Source: Moraxella lacunata (GTDB taxonomy: Bacteria > Pseudomonadota > Gammaproteobacteria > Pseudomonadales > Moraxellaceae). Taken from it: a stretch of DNA of 36,943 bases. Shown here one piece after another: positions 18,501 to 24,485 of the stretch; the stretch's first letter is position 1; each line of letters opens with the position of its first letter. The stretch is taken from contig NZ_MXAN01000033.1 in NCBI RefSeq assembly GCF_002027545.1, forward strand, positions 1-36,943, written 5' to 3'. Under the pieces are notes generated by a model, which did not search any database, was not told the origin of the DNA, and worked only from the letters and a program-made list of their open reading frames with translations. Position numbers and translations under genes: made by a program.

Positions 18501-19565
18501 CAAGATACAACTGCCAAAGACACCCAAGTCTTTTTAACCCAAAACACCACCAACACAAAAGACGAGCTGGTACAAGGGCTTGCCAATCCCACCAAAGGAC
18601 ACACCTACCTTGACATAGACCATCTTCTAGACAATGCCATAGAAACCCTAAACCACGAAATCGCCCACCACAATGGACAAGGCGAAACTTCTGCCACAAG
18701 AATGGGCAAAATCTCTGATTTGGCGTATAATATTGGTACTAGTCTGAATAAAGAGGACATTGACAACCATAGACAAGGCATCATAACAACTGCTCAAACT
18801 CTGCAAAACTTAAGCACCGATGAACAACTTGCCATCACACAAGATAGTCAATCACTACTCAATGCCAATGAGGTGCAAAGAGCTTGGGAGGTGGAGAGTG
18901 GGGATGAGGTTTGGGATAATGCACAATCCAAAGCGGCTCAGATGAGAAGAGCTGAAGATTATAAAAACTGCAAACAAGCCGGGTTAAATCACCAACAATG
19001 TGGAGAATTTATACGCCAAAGAAGTATTAATCGTGCTATTACAGTTCTTGAGTTTGTTGAAATGGTTGGTATTCCTAGTGCTAGGGTTGGTGCTGGAACC
19101 AAGGTTTCTCGATTAAATTCTATACCAACCAACTCAGTTTCCAATAATATTGTTGGTATACGATGGGGAGGTGGCATCCAAAATCAAGGCATGCCTTGGG
19201 AGAATTATGTTGGGAGAAGTTTTCCCGCGGAGGCCAGATTGCCAAAAAACTTCAAGACGTTTGACTACTATGATGCCAAAACAAAAACAGCTATTAGCGC
19301 AAAAACTTTAGATACTCAGACATTGGCTAAAATCAATAACCCCACTCAGGTTTACAGTGCTATAAAATCACATATTGATGCAGCAGCCAGCTTTGAGACA
19401 CATACATTGTCTAGAGTTGGTTTGAGATCTGATATGATACAAAGGAGGGAAATTTATTTGGCCATCCCTGCAAAAACCAATGTGGGGCAAAGACAGCAAA
19501 TACAAAAAGCAATACACTATGCTAAAACTCGCAATATTGTAATTAAAATTACGGAGATAAAGTAA
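9540..19565 (+). CDS. cdiA: CdiA/TpsA: giant secreted contact-dependent toxin/adhesin
   Basis: 3341 aa. Residues 1-25 (NCYRVIFNKNLGCLVVVSE) are an extended signal peptide region; a hydrophobic segment ends in SVTSYA with likely cleavage after Ala77. A two-partner-secretion domain follows, with the conserved NPNG near residue 193. Residues of about 350-1350 and 1700-2850 are haemagglutinin beta-helix repeats (L.N.G.I.A pattern). Between them, around residues 1380-1560, is a non-repeat region with a Cys pair (GCRQRVLGSC), a candidate receptor-binding part. From about 2880 comes a pretoxin region with HEIAH at 3039-3043. After VESGDEVW (about 3119) comes an entry segment with two Cys (CKQAGLNHQQC). 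The last 125 residues are a nuclease-like toxin: GMPWENYVG (3217), FDYYD, AISAK, with candidate catalytic E3221, D3242 and K3255. It resembles endonuclease-type CdiA tails such as tRNases. Confidence 0.93.
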   Translation: MNRNCYRVIFNKNLGCLVVVSEKTCCQSKTKAQGGSQNNTVLMTSQQDSFGYGLYGKFKLASMAVLLGLTFSVTSYANPNTATTIIADPSAPKNLQPTILPTASGIVSVNIATPNDKGLSNNHYSQFDVGSTGAVLNNNRKAVNTQIAGYVQANPFMAKGEASTILNQINSNNPSHLGGFIEVAGKRADVIIANPNGLVINGTGFINAGNVHLVAANGKFDQGQITGYQVNTGNIEVNGKLNLQNTDYAALIAKTAQINDEIYAGSVLDIVTGENTVTLQDGKFNQLSAAHKNDGASSTNQTGIALDVAALGGMYAGKIRLIGTDKGFGVNNQGMIAATGSGVQAGTGTLTLDHQGNLVNTGIASAKDKVTINTQSHHVRNAGTLLGEQSDIAIDTAKLTNTGTIASTQNTKITATNAIDNQGSMYGGVLQVSTDELTNTGKLVQTGTGKLTISTHTLTNTNKAAIGQSLYEKTQLKAPSVPSTDQSAGTVSHQPADNTTTNNSNNGANTPNPSTDTPSANGFISTTKSLNNTGDKALITATGDTHITANQTSNTNQASIDAQTLNTNTLANTDSKIALDNIHWQLTSFDNSKGDIISRQDMAIDSESTIINTAGSLTSGGDMVLVAKNEFNNSDGVVQSTGDVSVAASKVINNQGVIHGAHALTINANGTLKNNASVISGAQNTTITAKTAIDNTDGRIQSDGKLNVNAQQLNSTGTIYAAQDTAITASHINNEQAGLIASAKDVRIDTQSLTSTGTISAGMQSDGKLGNTPANISIQATEGIRSNGNAIATGTLTLNANTINLDDSKTQADNITLLAQDTISTRKTSTVASNSLAITAPNKLDNSEGILSANEMIVNTDVLENRQGTISQAGKTALSLAIKRSINNTLGTISTNSDKLEIDTNQLINQQGAIHHAGVGELNVKSENLNNSQGELLSLGTQTLNIKAIDNSQGIISATGFTINAGGLDNTAGLLQATDKDADNLLNIDSTLDNNKLAEQQGSIDVAGNLALTAKALQNQGEITTNNLKATVANVNNTGAIGARGNIQIASSQDIDNTGNISATGNIVLNANNTISHQGVMMAAENITATANRLNFNQSTSSADNISLSAQADIHHNQGATVANNKLSLKNTSTIHNQGGVLSANHTSIDTKDLRNGGIIQADVLAIKQQADYTHTDNDKLLANSLQLSTDGKITNQSQLTANQDLTLVANHIDNTQTGTISSGNHTQITSQTSINNQGLINGETTVIKANDTINNQSGGRIYGTHLAIQADTLNNTPAKVKESDSKYTAPVIAARERLDIGVKMLNNNPNPDRAGKFNENFDNQALITSLGSLHIGGNLDDNHYATGKAGAVINKGATIESGGEMVVGTSVLKNENADFATKTQSSSENIAVYHANGRIYTPNEVSITPVGHNHRILPLIIKNSNNEEYRTYDRWNYKEILTWEETDVSDPSRIVSGGDLTVDIDQFNTNKSQVIAGGKITLTGKVGSIDPESTLIIPKYSYQDVVRTHHKPGTGCRQRVLGSCWGAYEVTDVFVDKNALQSINAKTTGTPYFLPIVNQNGGIKTAVVMQNVSADHLALNAANIDSSALVSGDIDTVLTTLQATQSALSATAQKQLSDLLSAKQSGQDVDEAVLANLVDELKHSITNKQAVTIANTDNTLTIPTSALYTINADNPNQPLIQTDSAFTNHKQWLGSDYMLKAMQSDPNHIHKRLSDGYGEQARIKDEYYLLTGRHINTDYHSNEEAFKQLMDNGIAHAKQFGYTLGTALTPDQMANLTTNIVWLVKQSITYTTKDKDGNSITKIEDVLVPKLYLRSANIATGTLSPDGRYSAVSARNINMQLTGDLDNNGNLIAKDTAAITANNVNNTGIINGDFVKISTNNDLINHGTLHANSAMGLDAKNRIMSQSLTTTQTNTQGKSSSSRTDLSQIATISVGAGLKDSTDENGKPLTTLSLRGNQIIYQGATSDNTGGSTQMAAENGINIGTVTVSNHISAVADDNNYFKYSQSTDVGSNISSYGDTIIRTTGKNADINIQGSHLDSVTGTTAIIGTGGVRMTEGRKVEGVQSASSYQQDKWYGSKDIKQTYESYTDAAVLSTVLGNDVYIISQDADVSLFGTNVNANEQASISAKQGNVTVQSAVNSIYQNNTKTTQNFYKNTGNVDGFYQETLAQTGVRAGSVDIQGNSANLNGISLQATHGPITVGNAHLATNDDGTLKLNDNGKPTVISGDMHNLNLGTVDLTNETWQEISKSYRGLAKDVMKGVGVVTGALGFDGVTLAKSDSNHSKTEIQAVSELHGSHIQAGAQTVTATGTRFDAGTDGFVAVLGDDVLFATAKHTKTANATQTRQTITGEGMRLGKDHLQLGAVVHTDSTDTQSTQSTTHDGVTVRGNNAVVLGNMNDGSLTTQATNFDLDPTSGTLLIGAKSTLLDGAINQTAHTQSNETNTTRIGATVHHVAVDTAIAAENVKEAIQAANHARKELEQAKTMVKTGKLDPNAIKDYELNLAMATTNVANAQIALGSTAATAASTAPTLGFSAKLGATHTQSQSSQTQTNQEFVATNITAANTTLVGDDFTTKGLQGDIGNLNVDQLNKLTLTHATTQDISLNQSSGNTLDASISSTGNLSAGVSRQQSHSQSTSTTTHDTKLNLGELNGHANTTTLHGATITTQGGHYSTNTLNITTSQNTHHEQSKSQGGNIGIGANSLNLGYNQQNSNSDVTTNNTPSGIIYVNADANHGSGHSLSTNHTTLTGGVIAAISEDEQGNQTNSELNFTTNTLTTNDLLATESSQNKGMGLGLGSSDNKPTSISISANNNGHQKETTALATIGQGATITGTITHNGQAQTSTDLTQTDINTDALTTQQVIKDTKTGGLDVNTTIDTRVFSKEGREGIKKEQKDLPNNTKAAFGMFGVAVGATATGLMDNENTINGNSALKKAKDNLTQATNNILTGADKTQANLNAHIDAITDGDLTNVAQNQDILNELNTQLTQDTTAKDTQVFLTQNTTNTKDELVQGLANPTKGHTYLDIDHLLDNAIETLNHEIAHHNGQGETSATRMGKISDLAYNIGTSLNKEDIDNHRQGIITTAQTLQNLSTDEQLAITQDSQSLLNANEVQRAWEVESGDEVWDNAQSKAAQMRRAEDYKNCKQAGLNHQQCGEFIRQRSINRAITVLEFVEMVGIPSARVGAGTKVSRLNSIPTNSVSNNIVGIRWGGGIQNQGMPWENYVGRSFPAEARLPKNFKTFDYYDAKTKTAISAKTLDTQTLAKINNPTQVYSAIKSHIDAAASFETHTLSRVGLRSDMIQRREIYLAIPAKTNVGQRQQIQKAIHYAKTRNIVIKITEIK

Positions 19566-20062
19566 TGGCTTTTAACCAAGAGCAACACTATACTGCATGT
19601 GTCAGATTTAACGAAAAGGCAATCATTGTTCAAACTATGTCTGGTAATGGTATGATGGCAATTGATCACATGTATCAACCTTTTATTTTGCCTCTAGATG
19701 TTGATGATATCGCATTGAGTAACGCTTTATTGCAGGCACTATCCAATAGTAGAACATTTACACAAGGAAGCGATGAGAGTATAGATTTTTTTGATTTGAC
19801 CAAAGGAGAGGATCGCTATGAGAATTGGGTGAGTCACTTATGTCAATCTTTAGGTTACAAAACAAAAAAATCATTATTGAAAAATATGATGTTGTGCGAT
19901 GTATATTTATTTGATAGCGTGATAAATATTTATCCTAATCGTCATGTTAGATTGGATGCTTGGGACGGTCTAGGTAAAGATAAAGCAGTCACTTTATCTT
20001 TGGATAGCACACCTGATGAAATTGGAAAAGGATTGCGTTTAGCAATGAGTTATTGTTTGTAG
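19565..20062 (+). CDS. cdiI: CdiI immunity protein for the main CdiA toxin
   Basis: This 165-aa soluble protein starts inside the cdiA stop (TAATG), the tight coupling expected of a cognate immunity gene. The C-terminal half (IYPNRHVRLDAWDGLG, then SLDSTPDEIGKGLRLAMS) resembles the CdiI family formerly called DUF1436, which is usually paired with nuclease-type CdiA tails; this supports both assignments. It should bind and block the toxin in the cytoplasm of sibling cells. Family assignment from memory of the pattern; pairing from position. Confidence 0.82.
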   Translation: MAFNQEQHYTACVRFNEKAIIVQTMSGNGMMAIDHMYQPFILPLDVDDIALSNALLQALSNSRTFTQGSDESIDFFDLTKGEDRYENWVSHLCQSLGYKTKKSLLKNMMLCDVYLFDSVINIYPNRHVRLDAWDGLGKDKAVTLSLDSTPDEIGKGLRLAMSYCL

Positions 20063-20081
20063 CCTGTATCAAATTAAGGAT

Positions 20082-21065
20082 AAGATCGGTGATTTCGCGT
20101 ATAATATCGGTACCAGTCTTAACACCGATGACATCAACACCCATAGACAAGGCATTACCCCAACCTCTCAAACCCTGCAAAATCTAAGCACCGAGGAACA
20201 GCTTGCTTATCACACTCACAACCAAGCACTCTTGGATGAGAATAAGGGGCAGTTGGAGGGAGAGAAGGAGAGTGGGGATGGGATGTATAATATGGGAGGT
20301 GTTACTCAGGGTGTGGGAAAAACTCGACAAAAAGAATGTCGTCAGGCAGGTGTTAGTCCTAATGACTGTTCAGCCTATATTCTTGCAAGAAGTGGCGACA
20401 GAGCACAGAATATTGCATCCATACTGCTACCAACCACAAAAGAAGAAGTTGCCTTTACCGTTGCGACTGCTGGTGGCGACTATGTATTAAAAGTTGCAGG
20501 TAAAGCAGGTGTCAAAGTCATTCGTTATTTTAAGAGTAAAAAAGAACTTGATGAGGCGGTGGCTAAGGCTAAGAGGGTTTCTAGAACGGATACAAGAGCT
20601 GGACATGAGCCTGATAATGATTTATTGAGTAATCCTGTGAGCGGGAGAAGAGAGTATTATAATTTTAATTTAATGTCAAAAACAGAGGCGGAAGAAATTG
20701 CCGCTAAAATTAGCGTACGTTCACCTATAAAAGTTCCTCATAATGCCACCACAAAAATTGAGCAGAAAGCTGCTGGTTATGCACAGATAAAGTATACATG
20801 GGTTAAAGATGGCGTTAAGTACGAATCTAGATGGCATACTAGAACCCCTGGTGCCCCTGCAAATCAAACTAATTCTTGGGTTGTGACTAGAAAAATCCAA
20901 GGAAGTAGAACGCAAAAGGCTGGGGATACAGAATATTTGTTAAGCAATGGTCAGTGGGTTTCAGAATCCAAATGGAATAATGCTTTAAAATTAAGAAAAC
21001 AAGGCAAAGAAACAAGAGATAGTAGAGATATTCTTGATAGAGGACATATTAAAGATGTTGAATGA
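20082..21065 (+). pseudogene. Orphan CdiA C-terminal toxin module 1 (no start codon)
   Basis: The frame opens without a real start. Its first 60 codons repeat the pretoxin segment of cdiA (DFAYNIGTSLN...HRQGIT, LQNLSTEEQLAYHTHN, LEGEKESGD), then switch to a new tail. That tail has an entry segment with two Cys (CRQAGVSPNDC) and a toxin with RWHTRTPGAP, NSWVVTRKI and a final ILDRGHIKD. I have seen similar RWHTRTPGAP/WVV tails in CDI toxins but cannot name the activity. Such displaced tails are normally silent unless recombined onto cdiA; the shared pretoxin DNA provides the homology. A TTG at 20232 could start a short product. The immunity gene overlaps its end. Confidence 0.82.
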
Positions 21066-21504
21066 ATCAGGTGTTTTTATGATTGAAGGTGTAGATATAC
21101 ATAATTATTACGACAGCGATTATTACGGTATGTCAGCTTATATATTTCGTTATACAAATCATGGTAAAAATTTTTTATTTACATTACCTGGTTGTTATTT
21201 TGAAGAAATTTTAAAAATGATGTCGGAGTCAATTAATAGCAATTACTGCTTATTATTAGAAAAATTTATAGACGCTGGTTTGGATTTTGATTTCGACTTT
21301 CAAAATAATGAGTTGGGAGGATGGTGGGAAATACCTGATAAAAATCTATTGTTAGAAAATTTGAAAGCGATAGATTTTAGTAACATGAGCCCAGACTTAA
21401 TTAATGATGATGCTGAGTACTATCTTGACTTGATTGCTGAAATGCATAAAACTTTGATAGGTTATCTTGATAATAGTTATAAAATTTTTTTGCACTATAT
21501 GTAA
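21055..21504 (+). CDS. Immunity protein of orphan module 1, 149 aa
   Basis: Small acidic protein with no known domain that I recognise: HNYYDSDYYGMSAYIFRYTN, LLLEKFIDAGLDFDFDF and GGWWEIPD. ATG 21055 follows GAGGAC and overlaps the toxin stop by 11 bases; ATG 21079 is an alternative with a weaker AGG. Position directly after the toxin tail makes it the cognate immunity gene. Unlike the toxin module it has its own start and could be expressed to protect against neighbours carrying that toxin. No separate promoter was identified. Confidence 0.75.
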   Translation: MLNESGVFMIEGVDIHNYYDSDYYGMSAYIFRYTNHGKNFLFTLPGCYFEEILKMMSESINSNYCLLLEKFIDAGLDFDFDFQNNELGGWWEIPDKNLLLENLKAIDFSNMSPDLINDDAEYYLDLIAEMHKTLIGYLDNSYKIFLHYM

Positions 21505-21522
21505 ATTAATTATAAATCATAG

Positions 21523-21790
21523 AATTATGACAAAGGAAATGGTATTTATGCAACCAATACCAGTAGCGGAGAAAAGTTTTCCTCTCCAACGAACTATTAT
21601 CTTATTAAACTTCCTGCAAAACTAGTTTTCCGTTCGCCTTGAGCTAAGCCTGCGGGTGGCGGAAAACCGTCATGGGTAGGCAAGCTCACTTTGAGCGGTT
21701 TTCCTTGATTTGAAGTTTTGCAGGAAGTCTATTAAAGGAACTAAAAAAGTGAGTATTGTTCCTTACAGTCCCAAAGGTCCACGTCAATGA
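21523..21790 (+). pseudogene. Orphan toxin tail 2, split by a MITE-like insert
   Basis: The left part (21523-21609) reads NYDKGNGIYATNTSSGEKF, SSPTNYYLIK; the right part (21737-21790) reads GTKKVSIVPYSPKGPRQ and stops at TGA 21788. Removing the 120-bp insert and one target copy joins the two in frame (LIK-GTKK). Inside the insert the frame ends at TGA 21640. Only the last 46 or so residues of the toxin remain; the upstream part and the pretoxin are gone. The PYSPKGPR ending is common at the ends of polymorphic toxins. The immunity gene start overlaps its stop (ATGA). Confidence 0.78.
21603..21736. mobile_element. 120-bp MITE-like element with target duplication
   Basis: Bases 21610-21729 are bounded by inverted ends CTTCCTGCAAAACT (21610-21623) and AGTTTTGCAGGAAG (21714-21727) and flanked by direct copies of TATTAAA (21603-21609 and 21730-21736). 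The interior is GC-rich and palindromic (CCGTTCGCC..., GGCGGAAAACC, GAGCGGTTTTCC). The ends resemble those of IS5/IS1106-type elements (AGACTT.CTGCAAAACT). There is no coding capacity, so it would need a transposase in trans. The exact duplication could be 5-7 bp because the ends are ambiguous by two bases. Confidence 0.85.
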
Positions 21791-22128
21791 ATATTTACTA
21801 TGTGACATATTGCCTATCAAAGGCTTGTTTAGGTGAAATTAGTGAAAATTTTTCCAAAATTTATTGGTCTTTTGATAAATATAAAAATATTACTGTTTAT
21901 TTTTATTTAATTTCTGAAATAGAAGAAGATGTGGATATAATTTTGGAAGAAATATTACCCATGTTAGAATTTTTTCTTGAAGAAGATTTAAAAATGATGG
22001 GAGAATACAGTTTGAATCATAAAATATTTTATGATGATTGCTATATTGATTGTGATGATTATCATTTCTGTATGGAATTTTTTAGAAAAAAGGAAATAGG
22101 TGAATCATGTCAATTTCAGCAAGTATAG
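21787..22128 (+). CDS. Immunity-like protein of orphan module 2, 113 aa
   Basis: Very acidic 113-aa protein (IEEDVDIILEEILPMLEFFLEEDLKMM; Cys near DCYIDCDDYHFC), no recognised domain. Its ATG overlaps the TGA of the broken toxin tail 2, the normal toxin/immunity coupling in this cluster. It remains intact although its toxin is destroyed, as expected if immunity is selected independently. Its end overlaps the next gene by 22 bases. Confidence 0.72.
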   Translation: MNIYYVTYCLSKACLGEISENFSKIYWSFDKYKNITVYFYLISEIEEDVDIILEEILPMLEFFLEEDLKMMGEYSLNHKIFYDDCYIDCDDYHFCMEFFRKKEIGESCQFQQV

Positions 22129-22550
22129 ATTTTAATTTTTATTCAAGTAGTGTAGAGATTACACCATTGTTATTAATAAACATCTTAATGTCAAATGGTT
22201 GGTCTTTGTTGGGTTGTGGAGGTAAATCCTACCTACCCATTGGGGATATCGATGATTTTGATTGGCAATACTCAAAATCTATAACTGATGATGAGATTAT
22301 GGATATTTGTACCATAAAATTTAAAAACAAAGAAATCATAGGGTTGGGATTGACATGGCTTGATACTAATATCGGCGGAAATTTCTTATTTTACCCAGAA
22401 GGTGGGCTATCTTTTTTATTGAATATAAAGCGAATTGAAAACTCATCAACTACCTTAACGGATTTTAATTGGTATTTGGAAAAAATTGTCCCAGTTCTCA
22501 TAAGAAATCATATCAAGGTAGAGAGGGTGGAGTGTAGCCATATGATATGA
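22107..22550 (+). CDS. Second immunity-like protein, 147 aa
   Basis: The ATG follows GGAAATAGGTG and overlaps the preceding gene by 22 bases, so the two are co-translated. The protein reads SIDFNFYSSSVEITPLLLI, SNGWSLLGCGG, DWQYSKSITDDEIMD and a C-terminal LEKIVPVLIRNHIKVER; I do not recognise the family. Either toxin 2 needs two proteins, or this is the immunity gene of a toxin tail that has been lost. It ends just before the repeated pretoxin DNA of module 3. Confidence 0.68.
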   Translation: MSISASIDFNFYSSSVEITPLLLINILMSNGWSLLGCGGKSYLPIGDIDDFDWQYSKSITDDEIMDICTIKFKNKEIIGLGLTWLDTNIGGNFLFYPEGGLSFLLNIKRIENSSTTLTDFNWYLEKIVPVLIRNHIKVERVECSHMI

Positions 22551-22580
22551 TTTAATATACCATGAAGACAATCGGATTTT

Positions 22581-23532
22581 TATAAACCACGAAATCGCCC
22601 ACCACAATGGACAAGGCGAAACTTCTGCCACAAGAATGGGCAAACTGGGTAATGTAGCGTATAATATCGGTACCAGCCTAAATAAAGAGGATATCAATAC
22701 TCATAGACAAGGCATTACACCAACGACTCAAACCCTGCAAAATCTAAGCACCGATGAACAGCTTGCTTATCACACTCACAACCAAGCACTCTTGGATGAG
22801 AATAAGGGGCAGTTAGAGGGAGAGAAGGAGAGTGATGGGGTTTGGAATCAGGGCGTTAGACCGCCTTTGATTAATACCAACAACCCAAATGCAAGAAGAT
22901 GGAATGTAAACAATAATCCCCACGCTCTTACGGTTCGTAGAGAAACAGAGGCTATTCGTCAAACTTACCCAAACTTTGGTGGTATCCAACAAATTAGAAA
23001 TGGACCGGTTACTCAAAGAGAAGCAGCTGAATATACCGCCTTTCGTATGTTTATTAGACATGGTACAAATCAGACCTATGCTGACCATAATGTTGCATAT
23101 CGGGAGTTTTTAAAAAGTCCTTATTATCAAAATTTGAATAGACCTAATTCTACACAACTTAATATTGGGTTGAATAATTCTAATTACAATGTTGCTAGGC
23201 ATGAGCAGATTAATAATAGGGGGCGACAAGAGAGCGATTTAATACAGAATGCACAATATGTTAGTACAGCAAACCCCAATGCAAACCCACCACAAGTTGC
23301 AACCCCTAGAAATTTGAATGAGCAGATATTCTGGAATCAAGTTTCTAGTAATCCTTTGTCAGGCAGAAGGCTACAAGGTCTGAATAATGACCCAAGATTC
23401 CCTGCAAGTGCGGGTTTTCAAAAAATGGAAGCAACATTTACTGGAGCTAATGGTAGAACAATCACTATTCATTATCAATACAATAGTCGAACGGGCAGAG
23501 CATACGATATAAAGATAGTAACAAGAGAGTAA
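22581..23532 (+). pseudogene. Orphan CdiA C-terminal toxin module 3
   Basis: From 22581 the DNA repeats the cdiA pretoxin region starting at 18649 (NHEIAHHNGQGETSATRMGK, then YNIGTSLNKEDINTHRQG, ending EGEKES). It is thus the longest copy of the anchor among the orphans and includes the HEIAH motif. An ATG at 22636 could give a 298-aa protein but lacks an evident ribosome-binding site. The new tail begins DGVWNQGVRPPLINTNNPN and ends with PLSGRRLQGLNNDPRFPASA, GFQKMEATF and YQYNSRTGRAYDIKIVTRE. The DPRFPASAGF...Q segment recurs at the ends of secreted toxins, but I cannot assign a catalytic residue or activity. Immunity gene three bases downstream. Confidence 0.82.
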
Positions 23533-23535
23533 TTT

Positions 23536-23847
23536 ATGATACGAGCAAAATTAAAAACCAACAATACATTTGTTTATATATACTATATCTATAAACAAAA
23601 AAACTCAGAAGGGAGATATGTTTTACACTATTTATCTAGTGCGCATAACCGTACTGGACTCTCTGTATATTTTGAAGATGAGATCTACAACATTGAATCT
23701 ATAAACGATCAAAATGTATTGGGTGAATATATACATCCTGTATTGGAGTACTTCTTAAATAATCATTGGGAAGTGTATGAAGGTATTATTGAGGGTAATT
23801 TAGAATATTGGTTAATGTTTGAAGAAAAGCTTGGGTTTAGACCATGA
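23536..23847 (+). CDS. Immunity protein of orphan module 3, 103 aa
   Basis: A 103-aa protein, rich in Tyr and Glu (FVYIYYIYKQK, HPVLEYFLNNHWEVYEG), starting three bases after the toxin stop. No family recognised. Coupling to the toxin tail and size support an immunity role. Confidence 0.72.
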   Translation: MIRAKLKTNNTFVYIYYIYKQKNSEGRYVLHYLSSAHNRTGLSVYFEDEIYNIESINDQNVLGEYIHPVLEYFLNNHWEVYEGIIEGNLEYWLMFEEKLGFRP

Positions 23848-23857
23848 AAGGGAGTTG

Positions 23858-23932
23858 ATGGTGAATAATGATAAAACATGTCCTATTTTTTGCTTATCAA
23901 AAGATATAGAAATAGACGAATTTAAGAAATGA
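23858..23932 (+). CDS. Very short frame, possible immunity-gene remnant
   Basis: ATG 23858 follows GGAG at the right spacing and encodes 24 residues (MVNNDKTCPIFCLSKDIEID...) before TGA at 23930. The good start signal and abrupt end next to toxin tail 4 suggest the 5' stub of an immunity gene cut off when module 4 was joined here. It may be non-functional. Confidence 0.4.
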   Translation: MVNNDKTCPIFCLSKDIEIDEFKK

Positions 23933-24077
23933 TCTTGGAAGAAGAGATTTGAGTTCCATCCCTATAGGCACAACCAAAGGGTTTGAGATTACAATTAATG
24001 GTCAGCAAGTCCAGTATTATATTCATAGAATTGGCATTAATCAGTACAATATAGGTAGATCCCATGTTAAAAGATGA
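23931..24077 (+). pseudogene. Orphan toxin tail 4 (3' fragment only)
   Basis: An open frame reads NDLGRRDLSSIPIGTTKGFE and ITINGQQVQYYIHRIGINQY, ending at TGA 24075-24077, inside the next gene. No pretoxin repeat precedes it; only about 48 residues of a toxin remain. The composition and the overlap with a downstream small gene follow the cluster's toxin/immunity pattern. Activity cannot be inferred. Confidence 0.65.
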
Positions 24078-24438
24078 TATTAAACTGCGTTTTCTGCGCG
24101 AAAGTGAATTATTGCTAATTTCTAAATTACTGGACTTGTGTACAGCATCTTATAAACTTCAATCATCGCTCAAGCAAATATTGGTTTTTGATTTGACTGA
24201 TGATGGGGGTATGGGTTCTTTGGAATTTTTTTATGACAGCGATTGCGTGAGGGAATTTGATAAACCGTTAATACAAGCTGAGACTTATGATACTGATGGT
24301 AGAAAGATAATGCTTGAATTGTCTTTGGATAATTATGGTTATTTGTATCAGCTAGATAGCTGGACATCTGATTTTAACCCACTGGTTAGCCCGTTGGGTA
24401 CATTAAATATTTTAGAAAATATAAAACTTGAGTTCTAG
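24064..24438 (+). CDS. Immunity-like protein of orphan module 4, 124 aa
   Basis: A 124-aa acidic protein (LLLISKLLDLCTASYKL, QILVFDLTDDGG, DSDCVREFDKPLIQAETYDTD). The ATG lies 11 bases inside the toxin tail 4 stop. No family recognised. Intact, whereas its toxin is a fragment. Confidence 0.7.
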   Translation: MLKDDIKLRFLRESELLLISKLLDLCTASYKLQSSLKQILVFDLTDDGGMGSLEFFYDSDCVREFDKPLIQAETYDTDGRKIMLELSLDNYGYLYQLDSWTSDFNPLVSPLGTLNILENIKLEF

Positions 24439-24485
24439 GTTGCTTAAGGTAAATTTTAGTTTAGGTCTTAAAATACTGGCTATTA

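Noticed and set aside
23858..23932. Short frame as a functional small peptide gene
   Set aside because: Kept only as a low-confidence remnant; 24 residues beside a broken module are more likely debris.
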